A stretch of 64,000 bases of DNA from Thuidium tamariscinum (lineage: Eukaryota > Streptophyta > Bryopsida > Hypnales > Thuidiaceae). The translations under genes were made by a program, and so were the position numbers. Under the pieces are notes generated by a model. It was not told the origin of the DNA. It ran no database searches and saw only the letters and a list, made by a program, of their open reading frames with translations. Shown piece by piece: positions 48,921 to 61,059 of the stretch. The stretch's first letter is position 1. Every line of letters starts with the position of its first letter. The stretch is from the NCBI GenBank assembly GCA_947034885.2, contig OX344755.2:2482501-2546500 (forward strand). The letters run 5' to 3'.

Positions 48921-48922
48921 AG

Positions 48923-49857
48923 TTAATCCCTAAAGAACCATTTGTCCCATTTGTAGACAATTTCGGTCTACATAGCTTCCTATTGTCTTAATTTTTAGTG
49001 GATTTTTTTGAAATTTTTTGAAGTTGTGGATTTTTTGGAGAGCTTTGTAGATGTATAATCCCTATTTCAATTTGTCCCTAGGAATAAAAGTTATGGCACA
49101 ATAAGCAAAAATGGATTTGAGTGGGAAATCCAAAATAAATTACAAAAAGTCAAAATAGTTTTTTCATAAAAACATTCTCTTAAAGATTATATTTTTGTCT
49201 ACATATAAAGCTTTTATTCATTGTATTTGGATTAAAAATGAGAAATTTATAGAGTCATTGACAATCTGAGTTTCTTTGGCAATCTAAATATCTTCTTGAA
49301 AAAATAACTTATGGATTTTATTTTTGAACACAATCATCAAAATTTAATTTTTAAAAAATGACTAGACTAGTTTAAATTTTTTTTGAAATATCATCATTGA
49401 AATTAATGTAATTTAATTTTAACTTAAAGCTATAAGCAAGTTCATTTTTTCTTCAATCTTAAACCTACTTCTACTTAACAAATTTTTAATAAATAAAAAT
49501 TAAGTTTTTTTTTTCCTAAATTTTTTTGTTGATTTTCAACTCAACTATTTAACATATATAGGTAGAAAATATAAATCAGTAGTACAAAAACTTTGAACTA
49601 AGAAGATTCAAAGCCACAAAATCAAGTCAAGTAAGGTGCGAAAAATTCTTATTTTCTTCATTTTCAATGTAAATATCTTGTAATCTACATGGTCAAATGT
49701 TCTGAGATTTTTTTCTACATATTCATATTTTAGTTAAGTATAAGATTCTACAGTTGAATATGCAAAAGAAAATTTCAAAGTTCTTTTTTCTTTGCAATAG
49801 AAATAATAGTTTTTAGGTTTTTTTTATAGGAAAATTGTCTTTGTCCTCTATAGTTAA
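48923..49857. mobile_element. 935-bp TTAA element, copy C
   Basis: Left end TTAATCCCTAAAGAACC; right end, in reverse complement, TTAACTATAGAGGACAAAG. The length is within one base of copy A (4381-5316) and the internal phrases are collinear ('aaagttatggcacaa', 'aaatatcttgtaatctacatggtcaaa', 'ctttgcaatagaaat'). Non-coding. Confidence 0.65.
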
Positions 49858-49989
49858 TAGCATTAGAAATTATTATAGGGAATGAAAGAGACAAATATCA
49901 TAAAATAATATATCTTCCTACATACATTCAAGGTACATCAAAGTAGTACTATAGTACCTATACTATGAGGCTACATAATTTGTATTAGC

Positions 49990-51090
49990 CTAATATTCCA
50001 TATCACAACTATTAAGCCAACTCAAGGTGAGTTTATCATAAACATCACCAAACATGTTTCTTTTTATAATAGAATACCATCTAAAAAACGATGACTTTTG
50101 ATAAAGAGCAACTCCTAATTGCCCTCTTTTATCAATACTCCTTGTACAATGCCAAAGTTCAAAAGCTTTGCATAACATCACCAATGTGGGGTATAGTAAA
50201 TAATTTGATCCCTAGTAAATAAAAATTTACCTCATTACCAAGTGGGACTTTAATACCTGTAAAATCATCAATAAATTAGATAGGATTAAAAATATTAAAA
50301 CATAGTACATAAAATGATAGAATATGAATTAGAAAAATTGGAAAAATACATACCATGTGCACCAAACCAAATAAAAAATCCATAAGTCACATCATCCGAA
50401 TCTATATGAATATTGCAATTGTAATCCTTGGTAATACACATAGTTGTAAATGGAGTATTTGCAAGGGATACATTGTCATCTTTGGTAATGCCTTCTTCCC
50501 GCAAAACACACTCCAAATGCTTGAATACCTCTGGAAATTGCAGCTTCAAGTGGTCACATATGATAGAGCATACTTGATCAACACGACTGTGGCATTGGTG
50601 AACATCATAATGAAACCCACAAAATCAATATATATAAAATAAGTATAAAACATTGAATAGAAATGATAAAAATAATGATTAAAAATAATGAATACATTGC
50701 ATAGAAATCATAAGAACATCAAATAAAAAAATTTATTTCAACATTCAATTCAATAAACTTACCTTCCAAGTTGGCCATAGGCATAACGAAAACTGAAAGT
50801 CACAATTTTAGAATTGTAACTTTCTATCTTCATTTCTCCTCGTTTTGTAAGATTTTCCTCAGCTTCCAAAAATGTAGCAAGCTCAGTCATCATGGTAAGA
50901 GTATCACAACTAAACTAGCCATTGACCAATAAAAAATGGAATCCACATCCAGAAAAGTCAACGCAGAGGATAGGAGAAGTGACTTTCTCAAAATCAACAC
51001 AATCCTCATTGAGCTCATATTCCTTGAGCCAATAAACTTTAGGCCTAATCCTTTGAACTCTCTCTATCGATCATATTAGACTCTTCACCC
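49990..51090 (-). pseudogene. 2OG-Fe(II) oxygenase-like gene, broken
   Basis: A chain of minus-strand exon pieces. About 51060-50765 reads KVYWLKEYELNEDCVDFEKV, then SPILCVDFSGCGFHFLLVNG, one TAG, then FSCDTLTMMTELATF and FSFRYAYGQLG with a GTAAG donor. From an acceptor near 50590 comes VDQVCSIICDHLKLQFPEVF, then LANTPFTTMCITKDYNCNIH running into HIDSDDVTYGFFIWFGAHG and a GTATG donor. A final piece (50230-49990) reads IKVPLGNEVNF and, after a frame change, AFELWHCTRS and QLGVALYQK. HID followed by a late WHCT His and a basic residue fits the HxD...H metal triad of a double-stranded beta-helix oxygenase. TET/JBP-type members of this fold travel with some fungal transposons. Family call is moderate; disruption is clear. 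Confidence 0.42.
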
Positions 51091-52110
51091 ATTGAACTTC
51101 ACTTCAAAGATAAAAATTAACGAACTATTGTAGATTACTTTAGGAAGAACAGGACTTACTCTTGTCCAAAAGTGACACAAACTTCTTGAGCCATTTTCTT
51201 TTTTGTAGGCATCGAGAGTACACGGTACCTCATCTATAACATTCAATAAGGTCACAATATCATCAAATCAGAGAATCAACATAATTAACCATGTCAAAGC
51301 ATTTGCTATCAACAAACATTAAACCAAATTTTTATGAACTAGCATCTTCTAATAAAGTGATGAAATAAAATTAATCAATTTGACTTCCACAAGAATGTGA
51401 AATAATCAGAATGCAACCTTTCCCTAGCTCACCTCAAGATGGGGTCTTTCACTTGAAGTGTTCTTTTAGCAAGGATGCATCGTTTCCTATTATGGTTTCT
51501 ATGTCTTTGGCCAGACTATTGTTAGTTGCTGTATTGCTATCTTTACTACAGGCTCAGGCCTACAGGTGACCTTGAGTTAATACATTTGTAGTTTCCAGTT
51601 TTGTAAAACAAAAAAAACAAAAAACATTGTTGTTAGGGCTTAGGCTCCTAGTTTTGTCTACTCTTTCTCAACAATGAAATTTGTCCATGTGTTTCAAAAG
51701 AAAAAAAAATGCAATATTTCCTTATTTAACCAAAAGCTATACAACCTTATCGCTTCTAGAAAAGTATTGGAAAGTTATAACTTGTTGGATATTGCAAAAT
51801 CAAATCAACCAATCATCATATTCTTACCTCCTTCCCATCTGCACTTTTGATTACTACCCTATCGACAACAGAAGACTTTTGAGCTTCAAGATGAGTATAT
51901 TCTGGTCCCACAAGCTACACCCTAAACCTGGAAGCAAAAAAATTGGCACATTGTTCCACACATCAACTCTCGTCGGCACTGTCTCATCAAACACAATAAG
52001 CTCTGGGTAACTAGCCCATTCGATAGGTTAGCTTTGGGCTCTTATCTCAATTACTCAAAATTTGTGCTATAAAAATGCACCAAAAAAATTACACAAGTTG
52101 TGATCACCAA
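51090..52110. other. No gene assigned
   Basis: May hold upstream exons of the oxygenase-like gene, but none could be chained. The plus-strand ORF at 51681-52010 has no recognisable motif. Confidence 0.3.
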
Positions 52111-52111
52111 A

Positions 52112-52221
52112 GGCAGTTTCCACCATTGAACAATCAATGTAGTAGTTTGCAAGAGACCTAAATAGAGGTAGTTTCCACCATTGAACAATCAATGCAGTAG
52201 TTTGCAAGAGACCTAAAAAGT
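52112..52221. repeat. Tandem duplication, 2 x 55 bp
   Basis: GGYAGTTTCCACCATTGAAC starts at 52112 and 52167. Both units run through 'aatcaatg', 'agtagtttgcaagagaccta'. Only three or four differences separate the units. A minus-strand ORF (52067-52330) runs across the repeat but has no recognisable domain. Confidence 0.9.
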
Positions 52222-52503
52222 GTCTAAGAGACTTGAAAATGGACGTTGTGACTTGTGAATGTCGGCAGCAAGCACCTTGATTGTAGACAGATATTGAACT
52301 CTTGCAATAGACACTGAACTCTTGAAACAAACGTTGAACTTTTGCAATGCAAGGTTCCTAATCTCATCTAGTTCAAGTCTAAGTTCAACTTGTACTTCTA
52401 CTCCACTAAACCCTAATTGATCTAATTCAAGTTGGAGTGTGACTGAATTCCCACTTTGGAACTTGTTGAGGCATCCTCTAGCATTCCCTAAAATTCCCAT
52501 CAT
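52213..52503 (-). CDS. Hypothetical ORF, 96 codons
   Basis: Minus-strand ORF starting MMGILGNARGCLNKFQSGN, with balanced composition and alternating Leu/Glu in the middle (VEVQVELRLELDEI). There is no recognisable family, and it may be fortuitous. Confidence 0.2.
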   Translation of the reverse strand: MMGILGNARGCLNKFQSGNSVTLQLELDQLGFSGVEVQVELRLELDEIRNLALQKFNVCFKSSVSIARVQYLSTIKVLAADIHKSQRPFSSLLDTF

Positions 52504-52509
52504 CTGCTA

Positions 52510-55500
52510 AAGTTATCCATCCAAAAATTAATCCCAATGCTTTTGAGCTTGCAAAACATAAATACTCTATTGCGGTTTATGAATCTTCTATCCAACTTTC
52601 CACCTTTGGTATAGAACATGCCTCATCAAGATCTAACTTTTGAAAATTAATGAAAATTATTATGTTGTATATTCTTATTTTTTAAAGAATATAATTTCTT
52701 ATTCTTATTCATATTTTTATTTTTTTATGTTGTAATTTGTGTATATAGATATATATTTGTCTCAATGAGACAGTGCATGTAGTAATAATAACAACAAAAC
52801 AAAAATGTAACAACCAAGTTCGGGATGTTAATTGGTTCTAAAAATACATGGAAGTGGAGGTGTGGATTGGCCTACATATTTTTCTAACAATGTCCTTACA
52901 TGTTGGTCAAAATTTTTATCAAAATGTATTTAAAAAAAATTCAACTATAGCCATGAGAATCTTTTTGGTAATCCCTAAAGGAGTAAATCTATTGCAAAAT
53001 TGTCAAACATCATATTTAAGCTAAAGTTTCCCTTCCAAATTGTATTCAAATACTAATCTTAAATTTTATTATGTGACATTATGAAAATTATCATTGTAAA
53101 AATTCTCACTTTGTTTGTAAAAAATTATTACACCTATAATTCTTGTTATTAGAAGTGAAAATAAATTTGCAAATATAGCATCAATATTAGTTCAATTAAT
53201 TTGAAATTATTTCAAAATATAAAAGTAGAAATAGAAATAAGTGTGCAAATTATTTAATTTATAAAATAGAATACAAATTTTGCAATGACATTTGAATTAA
53301 AAAATCAAAATCCTTCTATCATAATGTATTATGTAATTGATATATAAAATCTTAATGTTTTAGTGCTTGAAAGTCAATATTTCTATCAATTTACTAATTA
53401 TTTGATAGATTTTGATGAAAAAATCAGATAACTATAATTATTTAAAGAAAAAAAATGAAAACAGAATATTGTATTAATTAGAACATGGGTACGAATTATA
53501 TCAAATATTTACTATAAATGAAGTTTAAAATGAAAAACATAATTTTATAATATGAATTCAAAGAAACATTTTAAAAGAAAAAAATTTTAAATCAAAAAGC
53601 TTATAATATAGTATACTATGAATTTTGACATCTAGAAAGTGCAATTGCAATAATTCTTTCAATTTTTCAATTTATCAAAGTTTTAGAATGGGATAGAGCA
53701 TTACAAAGTTTCTTTTTTTCCTAGTTTAGAATACACATCAATAATAGATATTTTGAAATTTACAATCAAGGTTGACTAAGTATAGGAGCTAGTATTTGTG
53801 GCACTCACTTTTGTGATGTATAGACTTGAAAGGATGAACATATTCAAGACATTGTTACTAAATTTTATATTAAACATTCCTATCAACTCCAAGTTCAATG
53901 TACATAAATTTTGACATATAGGCTTCTTTAGCCCTTCAATGAAGTTAAGTTTTGTTTTTGAACATTTTTAGGAAAAACCACACTTGTCCAATAATTTATG
54001 AATTTTAGTAAACCCATTAGAAAATGGTTTGTCTACAAACATAAAAAATATTTTAAACAAGAATAATTTCATATATATCTTAAAATAAAATTAAGTGGAA
54101 AGTGCAATTAAATGAAAAATGAAACTAATGTATCAATAACCTTTCAAAGAATTTAGAAATTGTTAATTCCAAAGGTAAGAATGATCTAGTAAACATTAGT
54201 ATCGTTCATTTAATCTTTTTATATTTTAAAACTCAAAAACAAATTTCATATGTTTTTTCAACCTTCATGATTATTTTCAAGATAAAACTCAAAATCTTCA
54301 CCTTGATATTTGGAATTGAATGGTTTAAATGGTTTTAAGAATAGGCATCCATCTATGCAATCCCAAAGGAATGATTAAAAATATTTTGAAAAAATATTTT
54401 TTGTTGTTTAATTTATCATTCAATTGCAAAATAAATTTTGACCCCATAATATTTATACATATAGTATGAAACAAAGTTAATACAAAGTTTTTGATGAGTA
54501 GCATACATCCTAAAAATTTCGTACAAAAGTAATAAATTATGAAATCAATAGACCTTGTCCAAATTTTCAAAAAGTTTTAAGTGGTCTCCTAGGTCCTCAA
54601 AGGGTTAAATATGAATCCCTTTCAATTATTCATTATAGGAATTCTAATGTTGAGACGTTGAAGGTGAGAAAAAAAATCTATATCAATGCACTCTAAAAGC
54701 ACCATTGATTCTAAAGATAATTGAAAGTTGTACTACATGATGGATCCATAAAAGGGCAACTACTTGCCTACACATTCTCTTTTTTTAATTTTATTATTAT
54801 TATTACATTATTGATTTTTTGAAATAACAAAAGGTCAAATAATACAAACTTTTCTAAGGAAATAAAAATAATACTAGCAACAAACTACTCATGTAAGTGG
54901 GGATCCTTTTCAACAAATGTTTAAAAAAATTGAAATAATCTTTTTGAAGATTGGCAAATGTTCACAACAAGATTTCAAAGAGAAAACAATCAATTTAGGG
55001 TTTGTAGTTGGCATTACTTTTGTTGCGTTCAATTGTCTGGCTATGAAAGATGGACATTTCTATCGCTAAAAACTCTCTATGACTTGCACCTTGAACATTG
55101 TGTTTAACATTGTTACATCATTGTTCAAAGTTTGTAGGACACCAACAATAAGGATTGTGTTCAAGTTTTGTGTTATTTTTGTTGTTGTGCTTGTATAATT
55201 TTCTACTTTGTCAATTATGATTTAGAGATTTTAGGGTACATTTTCATTGAAGGCCTTCAGTTCTTACAAAACTCTTACAATATGATGTTTTTAATTACAC
55301 AAGTTTTAGAAGACTTACTTATTTATAAGAAGTTGTACATATTTGAAGTGTAGTAATAATTTTGTCAGAAAATTGTTGGAGTTGGAGTGTTTTTGTAAAC
55401 ATGAATAAAACCTTGAGCAGTACAAGATGTGGCATTCTTAGGTTTTCAACAATGGCTAGTCTCTTTAGCCATTAAAGATCTCGTTGTCAAAGGAGGCAAG

Positions 55501-55560
55501 TAGTTGCTAATTTGTCTACTTTTAGCCTTGTAATTGCAAGTGTAGTTGGTGAAGTTCATT
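52510..55560. other. AT-rich DNA with family G repeat, no gene
   Basis: 53517-54608 is a family G repeat: its left part matches 9785-9930 and its right part 36990-37450. It ends in TCCTCAAAGGGTTAA at 54608 (TTAACCCTTTGAGGA in reverse complement), a TTAACCC-type terminus. The partner terminus may be the worn 'gtaatccctaaaggag' at about 52972. No gene was seen. Confidence 0.4.
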
Positions 55561-55574
55561 TAATTGAGACTCTT

Positions 55575-56160
55575 GGGAGGGTGTCAAAGTTGGCAATAGT
55601 GAAAATTTCCTCACAACTACACATGTTGGGAGATTTTGTATATCTTTTTCTTGGTAATTCATTTGAACTTGAAATTTGGAGACGGGTTTGGAGAACATAT
55701 TATCAACATAGAGATAACTTCACAAAAAAATATTCATGGTAAGAAATCAATTTTTCAGACCTTAGAAGGGTGTCAAAGTTGGCAATTGTGAAAATTTTCT
55801 CAAAACTACACTTGTTGAGAGATTTCAAATATCTTCTTAAAACAAATTCTTTTTACCTTGAAATTTTTTATACATATTAAAAACATATAGATTGTTTCAT
55901 GACAAAAATTTCATGGCAAAAGAAAAAAAACTCAATCCTTAGGAAGGTGTCAAAGTTGAAAGTAGTGAAATGTTTCTCACCACTATCCATGTTGATAGAT
56001 TTTGAATAACTTTTTTTCTGTGAATCTTTTGGCCTTTAAATTTGGCATGCATATAATTAACTTAAAGATGATGCTGTGGTAAAAATTTCGTGATAAAATA
56101 CTAATTTTTGAGCTCTCGGGAGGCTTTCAAAGTTGGCAGTACTGAAATTTTTCTCACTGC
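55575..56160. repeat. ~180-bp tandem repeat, 3-4 units
   Basis: The phrase GGTGTCAAAGTTGGCA-AGTG recurs at about 55580, 55769, 55946 and 56123 (spacing 176-189 bp). Each time it is followed by 'aaa(a)tttctcacaact', 'catgttgagagatttt' and later 'catgg(ta)aaaaatttc'. It ends where the Plavaka-like reading begins, so it may be a subterminal array of that transposon. Confidence 0.75.
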
Positions 56161-56164
56161 GGAT

Positions 56165-59030
56165 TCAGAAACGACATTTTGATTGGTACCCCACTGTACC
56201 TTTACAACCTTTTGATTCTACTTTCATCTAATAAGCTTTGTTTGCAATTGTAAAAATAAGCAAGGTCTATCTAGACAAGATATCAAACCATTACTTGACT
56301 TACTTTTTGATGATCATTTTGACCTTAGAGTTGTGACAATTAGAAGCATGGATGATATCGAAAAGTATGAAGAGAAGGAGCTATATCCAATTGCAAATGC
56401 ACATGAGCTGAGATTTCACCAGTAATTTTTTATTCTGATCAAACTTGTTCGTCAAATAACACAAGAATCTTTGGATATCCTTTAGTGATGACAATTGGAA
56501 ACATCTCCTTTGAAAATAGAAGGAAATCTACTTGACACAAGTTGCTTGTTGTACTCCCTACATTTCAAGGATCAAGTAAGTACTTAAGAACCAATTTGTT
56601 CATTTGCTCAAAATGTTGTTCATGATGTATTTACATTGTTATGTTTTGTACTTGATTATTTAGTATTAATTTATTGGGATTCATAAATAATTTAATGTAT
56701 GTAGATTTGTCATCCTCGAAGAAAATGGAGTATTTATACCAAGGTCTTGAAATTATTTTCAAATCTTTAAAAAAATCAAGCTTTATCGGACTACCTTTAC
56801 ATGATCCTAGTGGAGAGTTACAAATAGTCTACCCTTTACTATTTGCATATATATGTGATCATCCAAAGTCATGTAAGGTAACTATCACATATGACACCAA
56901 CCTTTGATAGTCCCCTTGTAATAAATGCATGTGTGGAAAAGAAGATCTTAGTAATATCCACATGCAACATCATATTCAAATGAAATCAAAGATGGCAGAA
57001 GTATATCAAGTAATGGAACATGTGCACCCAAACTTAGTCACAAAGATTGGAAAAACTTGGTCACTACATCCTATTCAAGTAAGTTTTTTCAAATTATGAA
57101 TTTTTTGACATCATTTTTTGATTCAAGTAGTATTTGAAATATGGATGGGTATAAACTTAATTACTAAAAGTGTAATTGCATTTGTATGTGAAGTGTGCAT
57201 TATGGGGCTTTAATAGTGGCGATATAGATTTGGGCAATCCTTATTTTGCTATACATGTTGATACACTACACCAAAGCGACCTATGGGATATAGCATCTAT
57301 TCATCCACGTCAATCCAAATTGAAAGAAACGGATAGAAGACTCTTCTTTATTAAGAAGAATTGTCGATTTCCCTCATTTCGAATCCCTAGCCATGACCAA
57401 GGGGGGTATTTTGTTTCACAAGCTAATTTTGTTGGATTTGAACATCGAGTTGTTATGCAGGTAGAATTTTCAAAATAAAACTTTGTTATTTCTTATAAAA
57501 TCTTTTATTTAGGTTTCTAATTGTAATTACTAATGTTATGTCATTATTAAAACATTGCAGGTCATTGTCCTATGCCTAATTGGCTTATTTGATGAAGATG
57601 TTATATCAGCAATAGTACTATTTCTAGAATGGTATGGTGTAGCATGTCAAAGTACTTTCCACACAGATAGGAACTTGGAGTGCATGGATGAACAATGTGT
57701 AGGTACATTTTCATTTAATATAACTAATTACGCTTCTATAATTAGTGTAGCATTCTCTATTTGAAATATTATATTTTTTTCTTCATCTTCATTTGATAAT
57801 ATATTGTATTAAAAGGTGAATGTTATTTTTTGTTCAAAGTTGTAGAAGCTTTAAAAGGTTCTATGCTTCAATGGCAAAAATCTGGATTTAATACCTCCAA
57901 GGTTCATTCAATGAACCATTTTAGTCAATGCATTAAAAGATTTGAATTACCAAGGGAATATTTGATAGACATGTATGAGCAATTTCACATTGCTCTTAAG
58001 AAAACAACATATCGGAGTAGCAATAGAAGAAATGCAACACCTCAAATTGTGTGGCATAATCAAAGACTACTATCTTTGAGGAGAGTTGCAAAGCAAATTG
58101 AAGAATTGAAAAATGACAAGGAAGCCATTGATACAACATTGAAAAAGATATAAGCTTCAGTTTTCAAGAAGAAAGCATAGCTATGTTAATGATGTATTTT
58201 GAATCCAACTTGAAATTTTTTGAATTGGGTATACATATGTAATTAGTTGACTACAAATTTTTTTATTTTTTGTTATTCATTTTTTTTTAATACAAACTTG
58301 TTGGAATCTTGCATATATAGGCTTTGAAATCAAGTCAAAATATCATGTCATCCACCTATTTGAATCTTAATTGCATTTTGTTACAAAGAACAAGAGATGA
58401 CTTCTGTCAAAGACAAGAGGCCACTATTGGAGACCTTTATATGGAAAGAAAATACGGATTAGCTCGAGTTTCTAATGCCATCCAAAAATTGTGATTAGGT
58501 CAATTGAAAATTCTCCAAGAATTCTTTCAAGCTCTACAAATTTACGAATTGGGATTGAATGTCACTTTATCACAAATTCTTGGTTTGTCTGGATCTTTAG
58601 CAATTCTTCCAGGGGCTGGCAACAAATATGGAGATTGGCCTATGTATGCTCAAGCAACAACTAATTTTCATGACAATCTATATTTTAGTAATGTGACATT
58701 TGAAGTGGATGAAGAAGGCATTCAACAAATCTATTATGGACAAATACGACTTTTATTTCAGGCAAGTAGTCAATTAAACATTGGTGGTGAAAAAAGTCAA
58801 AGACAACTTGTCTTTTTGAAGTTGTACACAGAAATTGAAAATGATGATTGGAGTGCATTGACAAAATGCAAATGTTTATAGTGGATTACAACATCTAGCT
58901 TACGAGATATTCAAAATAGCTTGCGAAGAAATTCCCAAGCACAATTGAGAGCACGTTATCTTGTAACAAATATCCAAACCATTTTGAAAGTGGTACACAT
59001 CATTCCACATTTTGTTATACTAGGATGATT
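56165..59030 (+). pseudogene. Plavaka-type (CMC superfamily) transposase, broken
   Basis: Exon pieces in order: about 56200-56400 (LFDDHFDLRVVTIRSMDDIE); 56430-56575 (FYSDQTCSSNN, YPLVMTIGNISFENRRKSTW, LLVVLPTFQ); 56710-57079 (GELQIVYPLLFAYICDHPKS, CKVTITYD, two stops, then SPCNKCMCGKED; donor CAA/GTAAGT); 57176-57460 (IHVDTLHQSDLW, CRFPSFRIPSHDQGGYF, NFVGFEHRVVMQ; donor); 57562-57700 (VIVLCLIGLFDEDVISAIVL); 57840-58152 (KVHSMNHFSQCIKRF, YEQFHIALKKTTYRSSNRRN, PQIVWHNQR); 58330-59030 (GNKYGDWPMYAQAT, EGIQQIYYGQIRLLFQA, VVHIIPHF). TIGNIS, D-LHQ, GGYF-NF--FEHR-VMQ, K-H---H, F-RLHI-like EQFHI and YR-SNRRN-PQ are Plavaka signatures. Stops at 56905-56910 (TGATAG), 58491 (TGA) and 58879 (TAG) show that it is dead. 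Confidence 0.75.
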
Positions 59031-59039
59031 TTTCATCAA

Positions 59040-59900
59040 TTGTTGGAAGTTTTAGTTTTGTATTATGAGTAACAAATATCATAATATAAAGTGTTGTATT
59101 TTGTTTTAAATGGGCAATTATTATTGTTCTCAATGCTGAAGTTGGCCTTTTTATTTTCTTCAACATTGATCCATGTAATTAGTCTTCTTGTAAGGGCATT
59201 ACTATATAACACAATTGATTCAAAAGTACGAAGCAATGTGCAAAATTGATATTGTCAACCTTCTCCACAAGTACATTGTCATGGACTTCATTTGTGCTGG
59301 TTTGTGATGTTTTATAAATTTATCTTTACCATAGATTGAGTAATATTCATGTGGTCTTGTCAAGATGACAATACCAATCATAGAGTCTAAAAGTATATGC
59401 AAGTTACTTGTCAATAAAGTTGTATAATGACAATTTGTATTACTCTTATAATCCCATTGAAATGTGATTTATAGGCACTCCAAGTACCATGTGACAATCC
59501 TCTCATTGATGTAAGTACTAGGAAAAAATTACCTATGTACTAAATTTGTGCACAATAATAAAGAAAATTGGTATTATATACTGCAACTCTATCAATAGAT
59601 AGGCAAGGTAATTAGTGTCCAAATTTCATTGCCCTAAATCCTACATAAGTAGTACTAAATAATTACAATGTGATGCAAAGTATTTACTAACTAAGTCTAT
59701 GTAACCACTAGAATTTATTTAGTTTTAATAGATGTTCTTTTAAAGATTAGCTATCAATGTCTATGGTTGTTCCTATAGTAAAGTGATATCCACCTTTACT
59801 CACTGAGTTTTAAGTACTACTACAGGGAAGATGATATAAGCTTATAAAAAGTGGCACTATAGTAGAGAGCTACTATTACCAAATTAGCCATCAAAGTCAT
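59040..59900. other. AT-rich DNA, no gene recognised
   Basis: 3' flank of the Plavaka relic. No terminal repeat pairing with the tandem array at 55.6-56.2 kb could be found. Confidence 0.3.
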
Positions 59901-59901
59901 T

Positions 59902-60127
59902 ACTTAGATGTTTTTTTTGCTAGTTAGAAGATTGTGAGTTCTCAACTATGAGAACGGTGTGGGAAGTGCCACACATGTAATCTGACATGGCCAAGAGATT
60001 GCCACATCAAATTATAATATTTTTTTTTTTCAATTTCTAATTTCCAATTGTTTTATTTTATATTATTTTGATTATTTATAGCATTGGAAACAAGCATGTC
60101 TTCTAGTCCCTCAAAAAACATCTAATG
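59902..60127. mobile_element. CATTAGATG-type MITE, copy 4
   Basis: Left end ACTTAGATGTTTTTTTTGCT; right end, in reverse complement, CATTAGATGTTTTTTGAGGG. The interior shares 'gagaacggtg', 'acatggccaagagattgccac' and an AT-rich centre with copies 1 and 2. Confidence 0.6.
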
Positions 60128-60239
60128 CCAATAGTTTGGAGTTTGCATTAGTATGACTTCAAAATATTTCATATTATGGTAGTGCTATTAAAATAACATT
60201 CCATTTGCTTTAAGATAGCCAAAAAATTTGTAAAAGTCA

Positions 60240-61050
60240 AAATTATGTGAAATTTACATTGAAGTATTGCAACCTATCATGGAATGAAAGGGGCATTGAA
60301 ATTATGAATATGAAAATTGTGGCACAATGGCACCAAATAGGCATTAAAATACGTGGGTCAAAATTGTGTATACATGAAGTCAAAATATTTTTTGTCAATA
60401 TGGTACAACATAGACATGATATTTGCCCATAATGAATACAAAATCAATGAATGTCAATTGGATGTAAAGATGACATTCAAATAGTATGAGCTATATTGGC
60501 ATCAACATGACATTGGAAATGTCTATATTAGTAGTGCTTTAATACAATTGTATAATGGTGTGCAAGTGATTAAAAAAATGGTGCATATATAGAGTTGCAT
60601 AAAAGTAGTATGAAACTTACATTTGAAAAGTACATTGTAAATTGATAGGAAAATAACTCTCAAATATTGCAATTACAATAATTGGAAAATGGCAATAAAA
60701 TTGTACTAAGATGGCATGCACATGACAATGCAATATTGCACGCTCGAAAACTACTATTACAATATTAAAATTGTTCATGTCAAATTTGCATCAAGATTCA
60801 ATAAAAATAGCATGTGTCCATATTTAGCATCATTTTAACTCTCACACTAAGGCCTATTTGACATTGAATTAATGTATATCAAAATAACATTACAATGGCA
60901 CCCCAATGATGTCAAGCACTCAATGTGAACTTTGCATTGAGATGTTTCTAATGCAAAATAGTATTAATTTAGTATGAAAGTGATCAAGAAATTGATACCA
61001 AAATGGCATTTATCTTAGATTGTTGTCAAATAGGCATCCAAATAATCTTG
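60240..61050. repeat. Low-complexity quasi-repeat (GCATT/AATGGCA words)
   Basis: Words such as 'gcattgaaat', 'aaaatagcat', 'aatggcac/aatggcatt' and 'acattgaa' recur at short irregular spacing throughout, in both complementary forms. It looks like an old minisatellite eroded beyond a clear period. No gene. Confidence 0.3.
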
Positions 61051-61059
61051 CCCATCTTT

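Noticed and set aside
52067..52330. Minus-strand ORF over the 55-bp tandem repeat as a repeat protein
   Set aside because: The repeat unit is 55 bp, not a multiple of three, so successive units are read in different frames.
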